A DNA stretch of 64,000 nucleotides from Bacteroidales bacterium (lineage in GTDB: Bacteria > Bacteroidota > Bacteroidia > Bacteroidales > F082). The position numbers and the translations under genes are program-made. Location: contig JAEEJS010000020.1 of assembly GCA_016282015.1 (NCBI GenBank), forward strand, positions 37,130-101,129, written 5' to 3'. Shown here in pieces: positions 8,714-17,608 of the stretch; positions within the stretch are counted from its first letter, which is position 1, and each line of letters begins with the position of its first letter. A model generated the notes under the pieces. The model was not told the origin of the DNA, did not search any database, and worked only from the letters and a program-made list of their open reading frames with translations.

Positions 8714-11700
8714 ATGAAAAAGTTAGTATTCTTTACGTTACTGTCGTTCATGAGCTTGATTACTTTCGCTCAGACAGTGGAAAAAACCTATCGTTTCGAT
8801 AACCCTCAGATCACTGAGCTTCGCGGTTATCAGCAGATTTCATTTGAAGGCTGCATGCAGACAGCTTTGGCAGGCAACCCTTCATTACCTTATTACGCTA
8901 TCAGCCTTATGCTGCCACAAGGCACAGAGGCCGAATCAATCGAGGTTGAGCTTGCCGATTTTCAGGAGATAGAGGGACAGTTTGAGCTTTTCCCGTATCA
9001 GCCTTCACGCGCAATGAGTGACAATACTCCGAGGGAACTGGTCAAAAATGAAGCTGTTTACGCTTCGAGAGGTGTTTATCCTACCGAGAACCACGGAGTT
9101 GTGACCACCCAGTACAAGAACGGTTACGGCTTTGCCTTCTCAGCTTTCACTCCAGTGCAGTACATCCCGGCTACAGGTCAGCTGATGTATGCCAAGACTG
9201 TCAATGTCAGAGTCAACACCAAGGCTTCGAGAACCGACAAGAGCGAGATGCTCTGGGGTACTCAGGAAATCAAGAACAGCGTGAAACGTCTTGCCCAGAA
9301 CCCTGAGATGGCAGAAGCCTATGAGACCAGAGGCAGAGAAGTCACCAACTACGACATACTCATCATCACCGGTGCACAATATGTAGACGCATACAGCGAG
9401 TATTGCGAATACTACAACAGCATAGGACTGCGCAACCAGATTGTCACCACCGACATGATTTACAGCAGCATGACAGGTGGCGACAACCAGGACAAGATTC
9501 GTAACTACATCATTCAGGAATACCAGACCAACGGTATCATTTTGGCTGTTTTGGGCGGCGATGTCGACATCATCCCTTACCGTCCGTTCTACTGCTATGT
9601 GACATCTGGCGGAGGCGATCAGGAAAGCAACAACATCCCAGCCGACCTTTATTACAACGGTTTGGACGGCACTTGGAACGATAACGGCAACAACCGTTAT
9701 GGTGAGCCAGGCGAGGACGACCTGCTGCCTGAGATTGGCGTATGCCGTATGTCGTTCAACAATTCAACCGACCTTCAAAACATGATTCACAAGACTCTGA
9801 CATACCAGCAGACTCCTGTGCTTGGCGAGTTCCAGAAAGTGATTTTGGCCGGCGAGCATCTGTACGATAACCCGACCTCAAACGGTTCCGACTATCTGGA
9901 ACTGCTCATAGGTTATCATGAGGACAACGGCTATAATACTTTGGGCTATCCTGAAGATTACGACTTTACGAAACTCTATGAGGAAGAAGGTACTTGGAGC
10001 GCTAGCGCCCTGAAACAGGCAATCAATGAAGGTACAAGCTACGTGCATCACGACGGACACGCCAACTCGAGTTACGTAGCCGGCTGGTATGGAATTACCA
10101 ACAGTGATTTCGCAGGTGCCAACGGTGTGGACCATAACTACACATTCTTCCATTCTCAGGGCTGCGACTGCGGAGCTTTCGATTCTGACTGTATCCTTGA
10201 GAAGATGGTGAAGATTCAGAATTTCGCCGTGGCCGTTATCGGCAACTCACGTTACGGCTGGTTTAACGAAGGTCAGACCGAAGGCCCTGGCGCTCACCTC
10301 GAAAGAGAGATGACCGACGCCCAGTGGAACGACCGCATCGGTTTGCTCAGCTGCGCTCATGCTGACGGCAAATGCATGACAGCCCCATGGGTGACAGCTC
10401 CCGGTCAGTGGGAAGAAGGCGCCCTGCGTTGGAACTTCTACGATATGAACATACTCGGCGACGGTGCTGTCAACGTATGGCTCGACGAACCTTTCACAGC
10501 CACAGTTGACACCCCTGAACAAGTGGTGCTCGGTACTCAGTCAATAGAGGTGTCGGTGAGCGATCCTAACGGCAATCCTCTGAAGAATTATCGTTGCCTC
10601 ATTATGGCAGAAGACGCCGCTTTGGCTATGGGCGTGACCGACGAAAACGGAGTGGCGGAAGTGGTATTTGAAGGTGGACTTCAGGTGGTGGGCAATTTGG
10701 TTTTGAAGGTGACAGGTGTCAACTCATATCCTCAGACCATAGAGATGATGGCAGTGCCAAGCAACACCCCTTATGTGGTTTACGAAAGCTATGAACTCAA
10801 CGGCGGCAGCCAGATAGAGTTTGACAGCAATTACAGCTTCGACCTCGTGATTAAGAACGTGGGCAGTGTCAACGCAAGCAACGTTACAGCAAGCCTGTCA
10901 TGCGAAAGCGAATATATCACCGTCAACAGTCCTGAAGTGAGCGTGGGTGCAGTTTCAGGCAACCAGAGCATTACTCTCAGTGACGCTTTCGCTTTCACAG
11001 TGAGCGACAATGTGCCAAACAACACCATGGCCCGTTTCAACCTGGTCTGTACAGATGGTACCGATATCTGGGAAAGCCATTTCAACGCCCGCATCTTTGC
11101 TCCAGATTTTGAACTCGTGAGCGCAGTGCTTGAGACAGCTACCGGATCTGCCCTCCAACCTGGCGACGGCGGCACAGTGCATTTCACTTTGGTGAACCAA
11201 GGCGGTGCTGCAGCTCCATCGGCTGTGTTTGCAGTTTACAATTCACATCCTGAGATTATAGCCGCTACAACTGAGTGGCAGTTTACTCAGATTGAAGCTG
11301 GCGCCCAGTTCAATGCCGACCTCGACTTCGTGTTGAGCTCTTCAGCTCAGGAAGGATGCCTCTATGAGCTTCCTTATGCCGCATATTTCGGCAATTATAT
11401 GATGGAAAATTCATACTATCTGCCGGTGGGAACCTCTATGGACGGCTTCGAGACTGGCGACTTCAGCGCTTTCGACTGGCATTTCTCAAGCCCGATTTAC
11501 GCTTGGACAGTTGTCACTGAGAACCCATATGAAGGCAACTATTGCGCTAAATCGTCGGCCATTCAGGACAGTGAGACAACATCATTGTCAATCTCAATCA
11601 CAGTGGGTACAGAGAGCAATGTAAGCTTCTATTATAAGGTGTCATCTGAAAGTAGCTACGACAAATTGCATTTCTGTGTCGACGGTCAGGAAAAAGGCGC

Positions 11701-12097
11701 TTGGTCAGGCGAAATGTCATGGGCACAGGCTTCATACGCTCTCACACCGGGTGTGCATAGTCTGAAATGGGAATATACCAAAGACAGCTCAATGTCCAGC
11801 GGTTATGACTGCGCCTGGATCGACAACGTAGTGTTCCCTGCTTCTTCAGTGATAACAGAGGTAGTGGAGGTTGTGGAGAACAATGGTGTGAAGGTTTATC
11901 CTAACCCTGCCAACAATGTCATCAACATCCAGCTTGGCAATGCCAGCAGCGATGTCGAGATATACAACAGCCTCGGCCAGACAGTTCGCCGCATTGAGTC
12001 AGCAAGCGGTGACATCCAGGTCAAGATAGACGAACTCACCGAGGGCATCTACTTCATCAAGGCTAACGGAACAGTGATAAAGGTCGTGAAGAGATAA
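8714..12097 (+). CDS. Gingipain-like C25 cysteine protease with type IX secretion C-terminal domain
   Basis: 1127 residues from the ATG at 8714; the frame is open from 8636, but a promoter box lies in that extension and a signal peptide (MKKLVFFTLLSFMSLITFAQ) begins here. A gingipain-type propeptide spans about 21-205. The C25 core starts at YDILIITGAQYVDAY (213-227); the catalytic His is probably H449 in HHDGHA and the Cys is C484 or C486 in QGCDCGAFD. Ig-like regions follow (about 620-930), then a cleaved-adhesin/anchor-J beta-sandwich (about 940-1050). The last 70 residues are a T9SS sorting domain, with VYPNPANNVINI and the terminal GIYFIKANGTVIKVVKR. Expected to be exported by T9SS and surface-attached or released. 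Specificity is unknown. A strong terminator follows. Confidence 0.9.
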   Translation: MKKLVFFTLLSFMSLITFAQTVEKTYRFDNPQITELRGYQQISFEGCMQTALAGNPSLPYYAISLMLPQGTEAESIEVELADFQEIEGQFELFPYQPSRAMSDNTPRELVKNEAVYASRGVYPTENHGVVTTQYKNGYGFAFSAFTPVQYIPATGQLMYAKTVNVRVNTKASRTDKSEMLWGTQEIKNSVKRLAQNPEMAEAYETRGREVTNYDILIITGAQYVDAYSEYCEYYNSIGLRNQIVTTDMIYSSMTGGDNQDKIRNYIIQEYQTNGIILAVLGGDVDIIPYRPFYCYVTSGGGDQESNNIPADLYYNGLDGTWNDNGNNRYGEPGEDDLLPEIGVCRMSFNNSTDLQNMIHKTLTYQQTPVLGEFQKVILAGEHLYDNPTSNGSDYLELLIGYHEDNGYNTLGYPEDYDFTKLYEEEGTWSASALKQAINEGTSYVHHDGHANSSYVAGWYGITNSDFAGANGVDHNYTFFHSQGCDCGAFDSDCILEKMVKIQNFAVAVIGNSRYGWFNEGQTEGPGAHLEREMTDAQWNDRIGLLSCAHADGKCMTAPWVTAPGQWEEGALRWNFYDMNILGDGAVNVWLDEPFTATVDTPEQVVLGTQSIEVSVSDPNGNPLKNYRCLIMAEDAALAMGVTDENGVAEVVFEGGLQVVGNLVLKVTGVNSYPQTIEMMAVPSNTPYVVYESYELNGGSQIEFDSNYSFDLVIKNVGSVNASNVTASLSCESEYITVNSPEVSVGAVSGNQSITLSDAFAFTVSDNVPNNTMARFNLVCTDGTDIWESHFNARIFAPDFELVSAVLETATGSALQPGDGGTVHFTLVNQGGAAAPSAVFAVYNSHPEIIAATTEWQFTQIEAGAQFNADLDFVLSSSAQEGCLYELPYAAYFGNYMMENSYYLPVGTSMDGFETGDFSAFDWHFSSPIYAWTVVTENPYEGNYCAKSSAIQDSETTSLSISITVGTESNVSFYYKVSSESSYDKLHFCVDGQEKGAWSGEMSWAQASYALTPGVHSLKWEYTKDSSMSSGYDCAWIDNVVFPASSVITEVVEVVENNGVKVYPNPANNVINIQLGNASSDVEIYNSLGQTVRRIESASGDIQVKIDELTEGIYFIKANGTVIKVVKR

Positions 12098-12118
12098 TCT
12101 TCCGACCATACAAAAACA

Positions 12119-12155
12119 AATCAGGGGCGCACATCCGTGCGCCCCTGATTGTTTT
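12119..12155 (+). terminator. Bidirectional rho-independent terminator
   Basis: A perfect 14-bp inverted repeat (arms 12119-12132 and 12137-12150, core GGGGCGCAC/GTGCGCCCC) around a 4-nt loop, followed by GTTTT. It lies between the convergent C25 protease gene and the minus-strand barrel gene; the A-rich left flank lets it serve both strands. Confidence 0.9.
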
Positions 12156-12170
12156 ATCTGTGAAACTAAA

Positions 12171-12989
12171 TTACTTGTTTCTGTTAGGGAAACGATAACC
12201 GATTCTGATTAAGAACTCAGATGCCGACATAGCATTATTGCCTGTGTAGTTGTGACGTGAATATTCAATTCCGCCGTGCTTGTCGATATAAGTCCATTCA
12301 ACTGCTTTGCTGCCGAGAGAAACGAATTCGATACCCACGCTCATGCGGTTCCAGAACAAAGCACCTGCTCCAATCTTAAAGGCAAATGTTGTTGCTGACT
12401 TGAACTCCTGTGTCTGGATTCTTTCGATGAAACGGTTGCCCTCATCGTCGATGACCGGGATTTCGTAGTCAATCTTAAGCTCTGAATTTGAAACGAGACG
12501 GAAGTTCGGACCCAAAGCGACTTCTCCCCAAATTCCGTATGTGTCATTGAAGCTGTAGGTGTAGTTTGCACCGATCATAATCGGAATGTTGAAATAGTAA
12601 GGTTTTGTAATGTTAGCCTCTCTGATTCCAATTTCATGCTGAAGCCATGTTGTATAATCGTTCAAACATGTGTACATGTCGGAATTCAATCCGTTGAAGA
12701 AGAGGTCAATGCCTAACATAACGCCGAGTCCTTTGACTGGGAGCATGTATGTGGCGTCAAATCCGAGGTTGACACCCATTCCGGCATAACCGTCTTTACC
12801 ATTGACGTTGTTCAATGACCAGTGTGTAAGGTCACCATAAGGGTAGTCTGCTGTTTTGCTGATGGTTCCGCTACCGAAATCGCCCATCGGAATAGCATCA
12901 CCCAAACGAACTTCAAATCTGAACTGTGAGAATGCAAAAGTGCTTGTAAACACTAACAATGCGACTAATGTAAATTTTTTGAAACTCAT
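12171..12989 (-). CDS. Outer-membrane beta-barrel (porin-like) protein
   Basis: 272 residues with a cleavable signal peptide ending TFAFSQ. The mature part is made of alternating hydrophobic/polar strands rich in Gly, Tyr and Phe, and ends in IRIGYRFPNRNK, as in small 8-10-stranded outer-membrane barrels of Bacteroidota. No specific function can be assigned. It stands alone between a terminator and its own promoter (13058-13087) on the minus strand. Confidence 0.7.
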   Translation of the reverse strand: MSFKKFTLVALLVFTSTFAFSQFRFEVRLGDAIPMGDFGSGTISKTADYPYGDLTHWSLNNVNGKDGYAGMGVNLGFDATYMLPVKGLGVMLGIDLFFNGLNSDMYTCLNDYTTWLQHEIGIREANITKPYYFNIPIMIGANYTYSFNDTYGIWGEVALGPNFRLVSNSELKIDYEIPVIDDEGNRFIERIQTQEFKSATTFAFKIGAGALFWNRMSVGIEFVSLGSKAVEWTYIDKHGGIEYSRHNYTGNNAMSASEFLIRIGYRFPNRNK

Positions 12990-13057
12990 GATAATTAAAT
13001 GTTAGTTTTGCCTACTCTTTGATGAGATTTTCGGCATCTTCTCTATCTTTCCAACTG

Positions 13058-13087
13058 CAAAAATATATAAAAAATCGAAACTGCAAA
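13058..13087 (-). promoter_or_regulatory. Promoter of the outer-membrane barrel gene
   Basis: Minus-strand TATTTTTG (13058-13065) with TTTG at 13084-13087, an 18-nt spacer. It lies about 70 nt upstream of the start at 12989, giving a moderately long leader. Confidence 0.5.
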
Positions 13088-13094
13088 AAAAATT

Positions 13095-13784
13095 TTATCC
13101 TTTAAAGCAAATCACCGACAACAAAATGTAGAACAGGAACACGAATGGCAGAGCCGCTAACTTCAATATAATCACCGCAACTACCGCAAAAATCACTACA
13201 AAATAACGCAGTATATTTTCCTTGAATTTCAGGTTGTGAATTTTAAATGAAAAGAACGGAACTTCGCTAATCATCAGCCAGCTGAACACAGCAACCATTG
13301 CGAATAGGAAGTAAGGGTTCATTATAAAACGGTAAAGCATGCTGTCCTGTCCGATGTTGAAAACCAAGAAAGGCAAAGATGCTATGAACAATCCGACTGC
13401 AGGTACCGGTAATCCTATGAATGACGAGGTTTGACGGGTGTCTATATTGAATTTGGCCAGACGTATAGCAGCGAATGCCGCCAGAATGAAGGCTGCCATG
13501 GACCACCATCCCAGTCCCAAGTGACTTAAAAACCAAGCTACTATGAAAGACGGAGCTACGCCGAACGAGACCACGTCCGAAAGGGAGTCAAGCTCTGCCC
13601 CTATGGGCGATTTTGCGTCGAGCAGACGAGCTGCGAAGCCGTCCAGGAAATCGAATACGGCAGCCGCAAATATCATGGCTGAAGCCCAAAGTATATGTCC
13701 GTTGGCTGCGAAAAATATAGACACACATCCGCTTAGTAGATTACAGCATGTGATGGTGTTGGGAATGTGCTTGTAAATTTTCAT
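13095..13784 (-). CDS. pssA: CDP-diacylglycerol-serine O-phosphatidyltransferase
   Basis: 229 residues from the ATG at 13784; the longer frame to 13838 lacks a better N-terminus and runs over promoter-like DNA. The CDP-alcohol phosphotransferase motif DG-x2-AR-x8-G-x3-D-x3-D is complete: D48, G49, A52, R53, G62, D66, D70. About seven membrane helices. It makes phosphatidylserine, the precursor of phosphatidylethanolamine, at the inner membrane. The N-terminal KHIPNTITCCNLLSG is typical of type II PssA. No psd decarboxylase gene is in this window. Confidence 0.92.
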   Translation of the reverse strand: MKIYKHIPNTITCCNLLSGCVSIFFAANGHILWASAMIFAAAVFDFLDGFAARLLDAKSPIGAELDSLSDVVSFGVAPSFIVAWFLSHLGLGWWSMAAFILAAFAAIRLAKFNIDTRQTSSFIGLPVPAVGLFIASLPFLVFNIGQDSMLYRFIMNPYFLFAMVAVFSWLMISEVPFFSFKIHNLKFKENILRYFVVIFAVVAVIILKLAALPFVFLFYILLSVICFKG

Positions 13785-13796
13785 AATATTTTTTTG

Positions 13797-13804
13797 CAAA
13801 AATA
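13797..13804 (-). promoter_or_regulatory. Candidate -7 element for pssA
   Basis: Minus-strand TATTTTTG, 12 nt from the pssA ATG at 13784. A TTTG at 13819-13822 is only 14 nt further upstream, shorter than ideal. Divergent from the tolC promoter. Confidence 0.4.
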
Positions 13805-13824
13805 ATAAAAAATACTGACAAATG

Positions 13825-13855
13825 TTGAAGGTATTCAAATTAATTTGTATCTTTG
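13825..13855 (+). promoter_or_regulatory. Promoter of the TolC-HlyD-ABC operon
   Basis: TTG (13825-13827), a 20-nt spacer, then TATCTTTG (13848-13855), very close to the Bacteroidota housekeeping consensus. The ATG at 13879 is 23 nt downstream. Confidence 0.7.
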
Positions 13856-13878
13856 CGGTTTCAATCGTTTAAACTAAC

Positions 13879-15387
13879 ATGAAGAAACTAACATTAATTA
13901 CTCTGATGCTACTGTCAGTCCTCCCTATGACTGCACAAGAAGCGACAGCTCCAAAAGTGCTTTCATTGCAGGATTGCCGTAACATGGCTCTTGAGAACAA
14001 CAAGAATCTCAAGATAGCCGAAGAAAAAGTCAACATTGCTGATTACGACAAGAAAATTGCCGTTGCAAACTACTTCCCCAAGATTGTTGCGCAAGGAACC
14101 TACATGTACAACAGCGAGAGCATTCAGCTGTTGAGTGACGACAAAATCAACACCCTTAACACTATCGGTTCCTCTATCCAGGGCGGTATTAACGGTCATA
14201 TCGACGCCGTCATCGAGCAGTTGATGCAGTATCCGATTATCAGTGACATTATCAGCAGCCAGGGAGTGCAGAACTTCATCAACCAACTGCACCATATTGG
14301 CATTCTGGAGTCAATAGACGCTATCGGACACCAGATTACCAAGGAGTTTATGCTTGACACACACAACATCTACGCCGGAATGATTTCGGTGCAGGAGCCT
14401 GTGTATGCCGGCGGTAAAATCCGTGCTTATAACAAAATGGCCCGCTACGGTCAGGAGTTGGCACAGTCACAACTCGACACTGAGCAGCAGGAAATTATCG
14501 TCACAACAGACAAGGCCTACTGGCAGATTGTCTCGTTGGCCAACAAGCTGAAACTCACCCAGAACTATGTGGACTTGCTTCAGACCATGTCGAACAATGT
14601 CGACAAGCTGGCCGAAGAGGGTATGGCAACCGCTGCCGACCGTCTGGCCATCAAGGTGAAGCTCAACGACGCCGAGCTCACCCTGATCAGAGTTCAAAAC
14701 GGTCTGGTGTTGTCGAAGATGCTCCTCTGCCAGAGCTGCGGACTGCCTCTCGACAGTGAAATCTCGCTTGAAGACGAGAACCTGGACGATGTGATTATTC
14801 CGGTTTATACCAATGAGTACACCGAAGAAGACATAATCAATCACCGTCCGGAACTGCATAGCCTTGAAGTTGCCACCAAGATTTATGACAAGAAGGTCAA
14901 CGTCGCACGTGCCGACTTCCTCCCAATGGTGGCTGTGACAGGCAATTACATTGTTACCAACCCTTCATTGGTTAACGGATTCGAGAACGAATTCCACGGA
15001 TTCTTCAACATCGGCGTGGTGGCCAAGGTGCCGCTTTTCCACTTCGGCGAAGGTTACTACAAGATCCGCAAGGCCAAATCGGAAGCCTTGGTCATGAAGC
15101 TTCAGTTTGAAGACACCAAGGAACTGATTATGCTTCAGGTTAGCCAGTATGAGAAACAGATCAAAGAAGCCGAGTCACGTCTGCAGCTGACTACCGACAA
15201 GATGTCAGATGCAGAGGAGAATCTCCGCATGGCTACCTTGGGCTTCAACGAGGGTATGGTGCCTTCGGCAACTCTCGACATGGCTCAGACATCGTGGATG
15301 CAAGCACATTCAGAGTATATCGATGCTAAAATCGATGTCATCATGGCCAACATTTACCTGAAAAAAGCAGTTGGTAACTTAGAATAA
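13879..15387 (+). CDS. TolC family outer-membrane efflux protein
   Basis: 502 residues with a signal peptide (MKKLTLITLMLLSVLPMTAQ). The mature protein has two TolC-type repeats of long amphipathic helices, with the typical first-repeat start LSLQDCRNMALENNKNLKIAEEKV and a second repeat near HRPELHSLEVATKIYDKKV. It is expected to form a trimeric channel-tunnel across the outer membrane. An insert of about 70 residues (roughly 85-160, rich in Ile, Gln and Asp) is unusually long for the first strand region. First gene of a four-gene export operon. Confidence 0.9.
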   Translation: MKKLTLITLMLLSVLPMTAQEATAPKVLSLQDCRNMALENNKNLKIAEEKVNIADYDKKIAVANYFPKIVAQGTYMYNSESIQLLSDDKINTLNTIGSSIQGGINGHIDAVIEQLMQYPIISDIISSQGVQNFINQLHHIGILESIDAIGHQITKEFMLDTHNIYAGMISVQEPVYAGGKIRAYNKMARYGQELAQSQLDTEQQEIIVTTDKAYWQIVSLANKLKLTQNYVDLLQTMSNNVDKLAEEGMATAADRLAIKVKLNDAELTLIRVQNGLVLSKMLLCQSCGLPLDSEISLEDENLDDVIIPVYTNEYTEEDIINHRPELHSLEVATKIYDKKVNVARADFLPMVAVTGNYIVTNPSLVNGFENEFHGFFNIGVVAKVPLFHFGEGYYKIRKAKSEALVMKLQFEDTKELIMLQVSQYEKQIKEAESRLQLTTDKMSDAEENLRMATLGFNEGMVPSATLDMAQTSWMQAHSEYIDAKIDVIMANIYLKKAVGNLE

Positions 15388-15420
15388 ATTCATTTAAGAT
15401 TTCACAAAGTTTACAATATC

Positions 15421-16425
15421 ATGACAACAGAAAAAACACAAAGAATAAACACTTTCATCGCATTGGGAGTGTTGGCCACAGTTATAGCAGTGGTATGTAT
15501 CATAGGATCAATAACTTATGGTAGAAACAACGAAATCATCCAAGGTCAGGCTGAAGCTACGGAATACCGTGTGTCAAGTAAGGTTCCGGGCCGTATTTTG
15601 GAATTCCGTGTAAAAGAAGGACAGACAGTGAAAGCCGGCGACACTCTGGCAATCATCGAAGCTCCTGAAGTAATGGCAAAGAAGGCTCAGGTCGAGGCCG
15701 TGAAGACCCAGGCTATGGCTTTGAACGACAAAGCCGAGGGCGGTGCACGTGAAGAGCAGATTCGCGGTGCCTACGAGCTCTGGCAGAAATCAATCGTCAA
15801 CCGTGACATTTGGGAAAAGTCATTCAAACGAGTGGCCAACCTTTACAAAGAAGGTGTGGTGAGCGAGCAGAAGTACGACGAAACCAAGGCTCAGTACGAT
15901 GCCGCCATCGCTACTGAGAAAGCCGCTAAGTCACAGTACGACATGGCTGTTACCGGTGCTCAGAAACAGGATAAGGAAATGGCCGCCGCTATGGTCGATC
16001 AGGCTAAGGGCGCAGTCGCAGAGGTCGATTCATACATTCACGAGACTATCTTGCTCGCCTATGCCGACGGCGAGGTGACCGACATTTTCCCGCACATAGG
16101 CGAGCTGGTCGGTACCGGAGCTCCTATCATGAACATTGCCGTGATGGACGACATGTGGGCAACCTTCAACGTGCGCGAGGACCATCTCAAAAAGATGCCA
16201 ATGGGTGCAAACTTCACAGCTGAAATTCCAGCTATAGGTGCCAGCGTCATTATGACAGTGACTTATATGAAAGACCGTGGTGACTATGCCGCATGGAAAG
16301 CTACTAAGCAGACTGGCCAATACGACCTCAAGACTTTCGAGGTTCGCGCTGAGCCTATCACTCCTGTACGTGGACTCAGACCTGGTATGACTGTATTGTA
16401 CAGAATCAACGAAAGTGTGAGATAA
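15421..16425 (+). CDS. HlyD/EmrA family periplasmic adaptor
   Basis: 334 residues. One N-terminal membrane anchor (about 13-34) is followed by a barrel-sandwich (biotinyl-lipoyl-like) half motif, SSKVPGRILEFRVKEGQTV, a helical hairpin (about 85-190) and the second half DGEVTDIFPHIGELVGTG, then a beta-barrel domain. It bridges inner-membrane permeases to the TolC-type channel. Lies 33 nt after the TolC gene and 3 nt before the first permease. Confidence 0.9.
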   Translation: MTTEKTQRINTFIALGVLATVIAVVCIIGSITYGRNNEIIQGQAEATEYRVSSKVPGRILEFRVKEGQTVKAGDTLAIIEAPEVMAKKAQVEAVKTQAMALNDKAEGGAREEQIRGAYELWQKSIVNRDIWEKSFKRVANLYKEGVVSEQKYDETKAQYDAAIATEKAAKSQYDMAVTGAQKQDKEMAAAMVDQAKGAVAEVDSYIHETILLAYADGEVTDIFPHIGELVGTGAPIMNIAVMDDMWATFNVREDHLKKMPMGANFTAEIPAIGASVIMTVTYMKDRGDYAAWKATKQTGQYDLKTFEVRAEPITPVRGLRPGMTVLYRINESVR

Positions 16426-16428
16426 ACG

Positions 16429-17598
16429 ATGAGCAGTATCAGTCAGGTATATGAAATCTCGAAGCGCGAGGTGAAGAGGCTCGCAGCGAGGCCGATATAT
16501 ACTTTCTGTATGGTCATCGCTCCCGTTGCGGCGTTTTTGTTCTTCACTACGCTGATGGGCGAGGGGCTTCCGACGGAGCTTCCGGCCGGCGTAGTGGACG
16601 AAGACAACACTTCCGTCACACGCGAGGTTATACGCAACCTTGACGCGTTTCAACAGACCAACATCATCGAGCACTTTCCCGATGTGGCCTCTGCGCGTAA
16701 AGCCATCCAGCAGGGTAAGATATACTCGTTCTACTATATCCCTAAAGGCACTACACGTGACGCTATTTCGGGCAAGCAACCCACAGTGTCGTTCTATACC
16801 ACCGGATCCTACCTCGTTGCAGGATCTCTGGCATACCGCGACATGAAGATGATGTCGGAATTGGCAGCCGCAGGCATAGGCAGAGAAACTCTCTATGCCA
16901 AAGGCTATACCGAAGATCAGGCAATGGCAGTGTTACAGCCCATCAAGATGGAGATGCATGCCATCAACAACCCTTTGATAAACTATTCGGTTTATCTGAG
17001 CAACATTCTGCTCCCGGGCGTTCTGATGCTTCTGATTATGCAGGTGACCATTTATGCCATCTACGTTGAACTCAAGGAGGAAACTTCCAAGGAATGGCTT
17101 GACCTGGCCGGCAATGACATAGTCAAAGCCCTCATAGGCAAACTTCTTCCTCACGTCGTGATATGGTTTATCATGGGCATATTCTGCTTCAGCATACTCT
17201 ATGAATGGTGGAAGTTCCCGCTGCACAGCGGCATTGGACCGATGCTGTTGGCTTTGCTGATGCTTATAAACGCTGCACTTGGCTTTGGCATATTCCTCTG
17301 CGGAATGCTGCCTTCGTTGCGCTGGGCTTTGAGTTTGGCTACACTTTGGGGAGTGTTGTCATTCCCTATCTCCGGATTCTCTTTCCCGCAGATAGCTTTC
17401 CCGGCACCGCTCAAGGCCTTGTCATGGCTGTTCCCTCTGCGTAATTACTACCTGATATATGTCGATCAGGCTTTAAACGGCAGACCGATGTATTATTCAT
17501 GGATCAATTGGGCGGTAATGATAGCCTTCTTGGGATTGCCTATCATGGTTTTGGGACGTTTGAAGAAATTCCTTTTGGAATATCATTATACTCATTAA
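16429..17598 (+). CDS. ABC-2 type transporter permease (first of pair)
   Basis: 389 residues. One N-terminal helix (about 24-44), a large periplasmic domain (about 45-170) and five to six C-terminal helices, the ABC2_membrane_3/YhbS-YhbR plan. Conserved late motif around GFSFPQIAFPAPLKALSWLFPLRNYY. It presumably forms a heterodimer with the next gene product and moves a substrate to the HlyD/TolC conduit. No ATP-binding protein is encoded in the operon. The substrate is unknown; drugs, lipids or glycolipids are the usual guesses for the family. Confidence 0.85.
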   Translation: MSSISQVYEISKREVKRLAARPIYTFCMVIAPVAAFLFFTTLMGEGLPTELPAGVVDEDNTSVTREVIRNLDAFQQTNIIEHFPDVASARKAIQQGKIYSFYYIPKGTTRDAISGKQPTVSFYTTGSYLVAGSLAYRDMKMMSELAAAGIGRETLYAKGYTEDQAMAVLQPIKMEMHAINNPLINYSVYLSNILLPGVLMLLIMQVTIYAIYVELKEETSKEWLDLAGNDIVKALIGKLLPHVVIWFIMGIFCFSILYEWWKFPLHSGIGPMLLALLMLINAALGFGIFLCGMLPSLRWALSLATLWGVLSFPISGFSFPQIAFPAPLKALSWLFPLRNYYLIYVDQALNGRPMYYSWINWAVMIAFLGLPIMVLGRLKKFLLEYHYTH

Positions 17599-17608
17599 AC
17601 TTTGGAAT

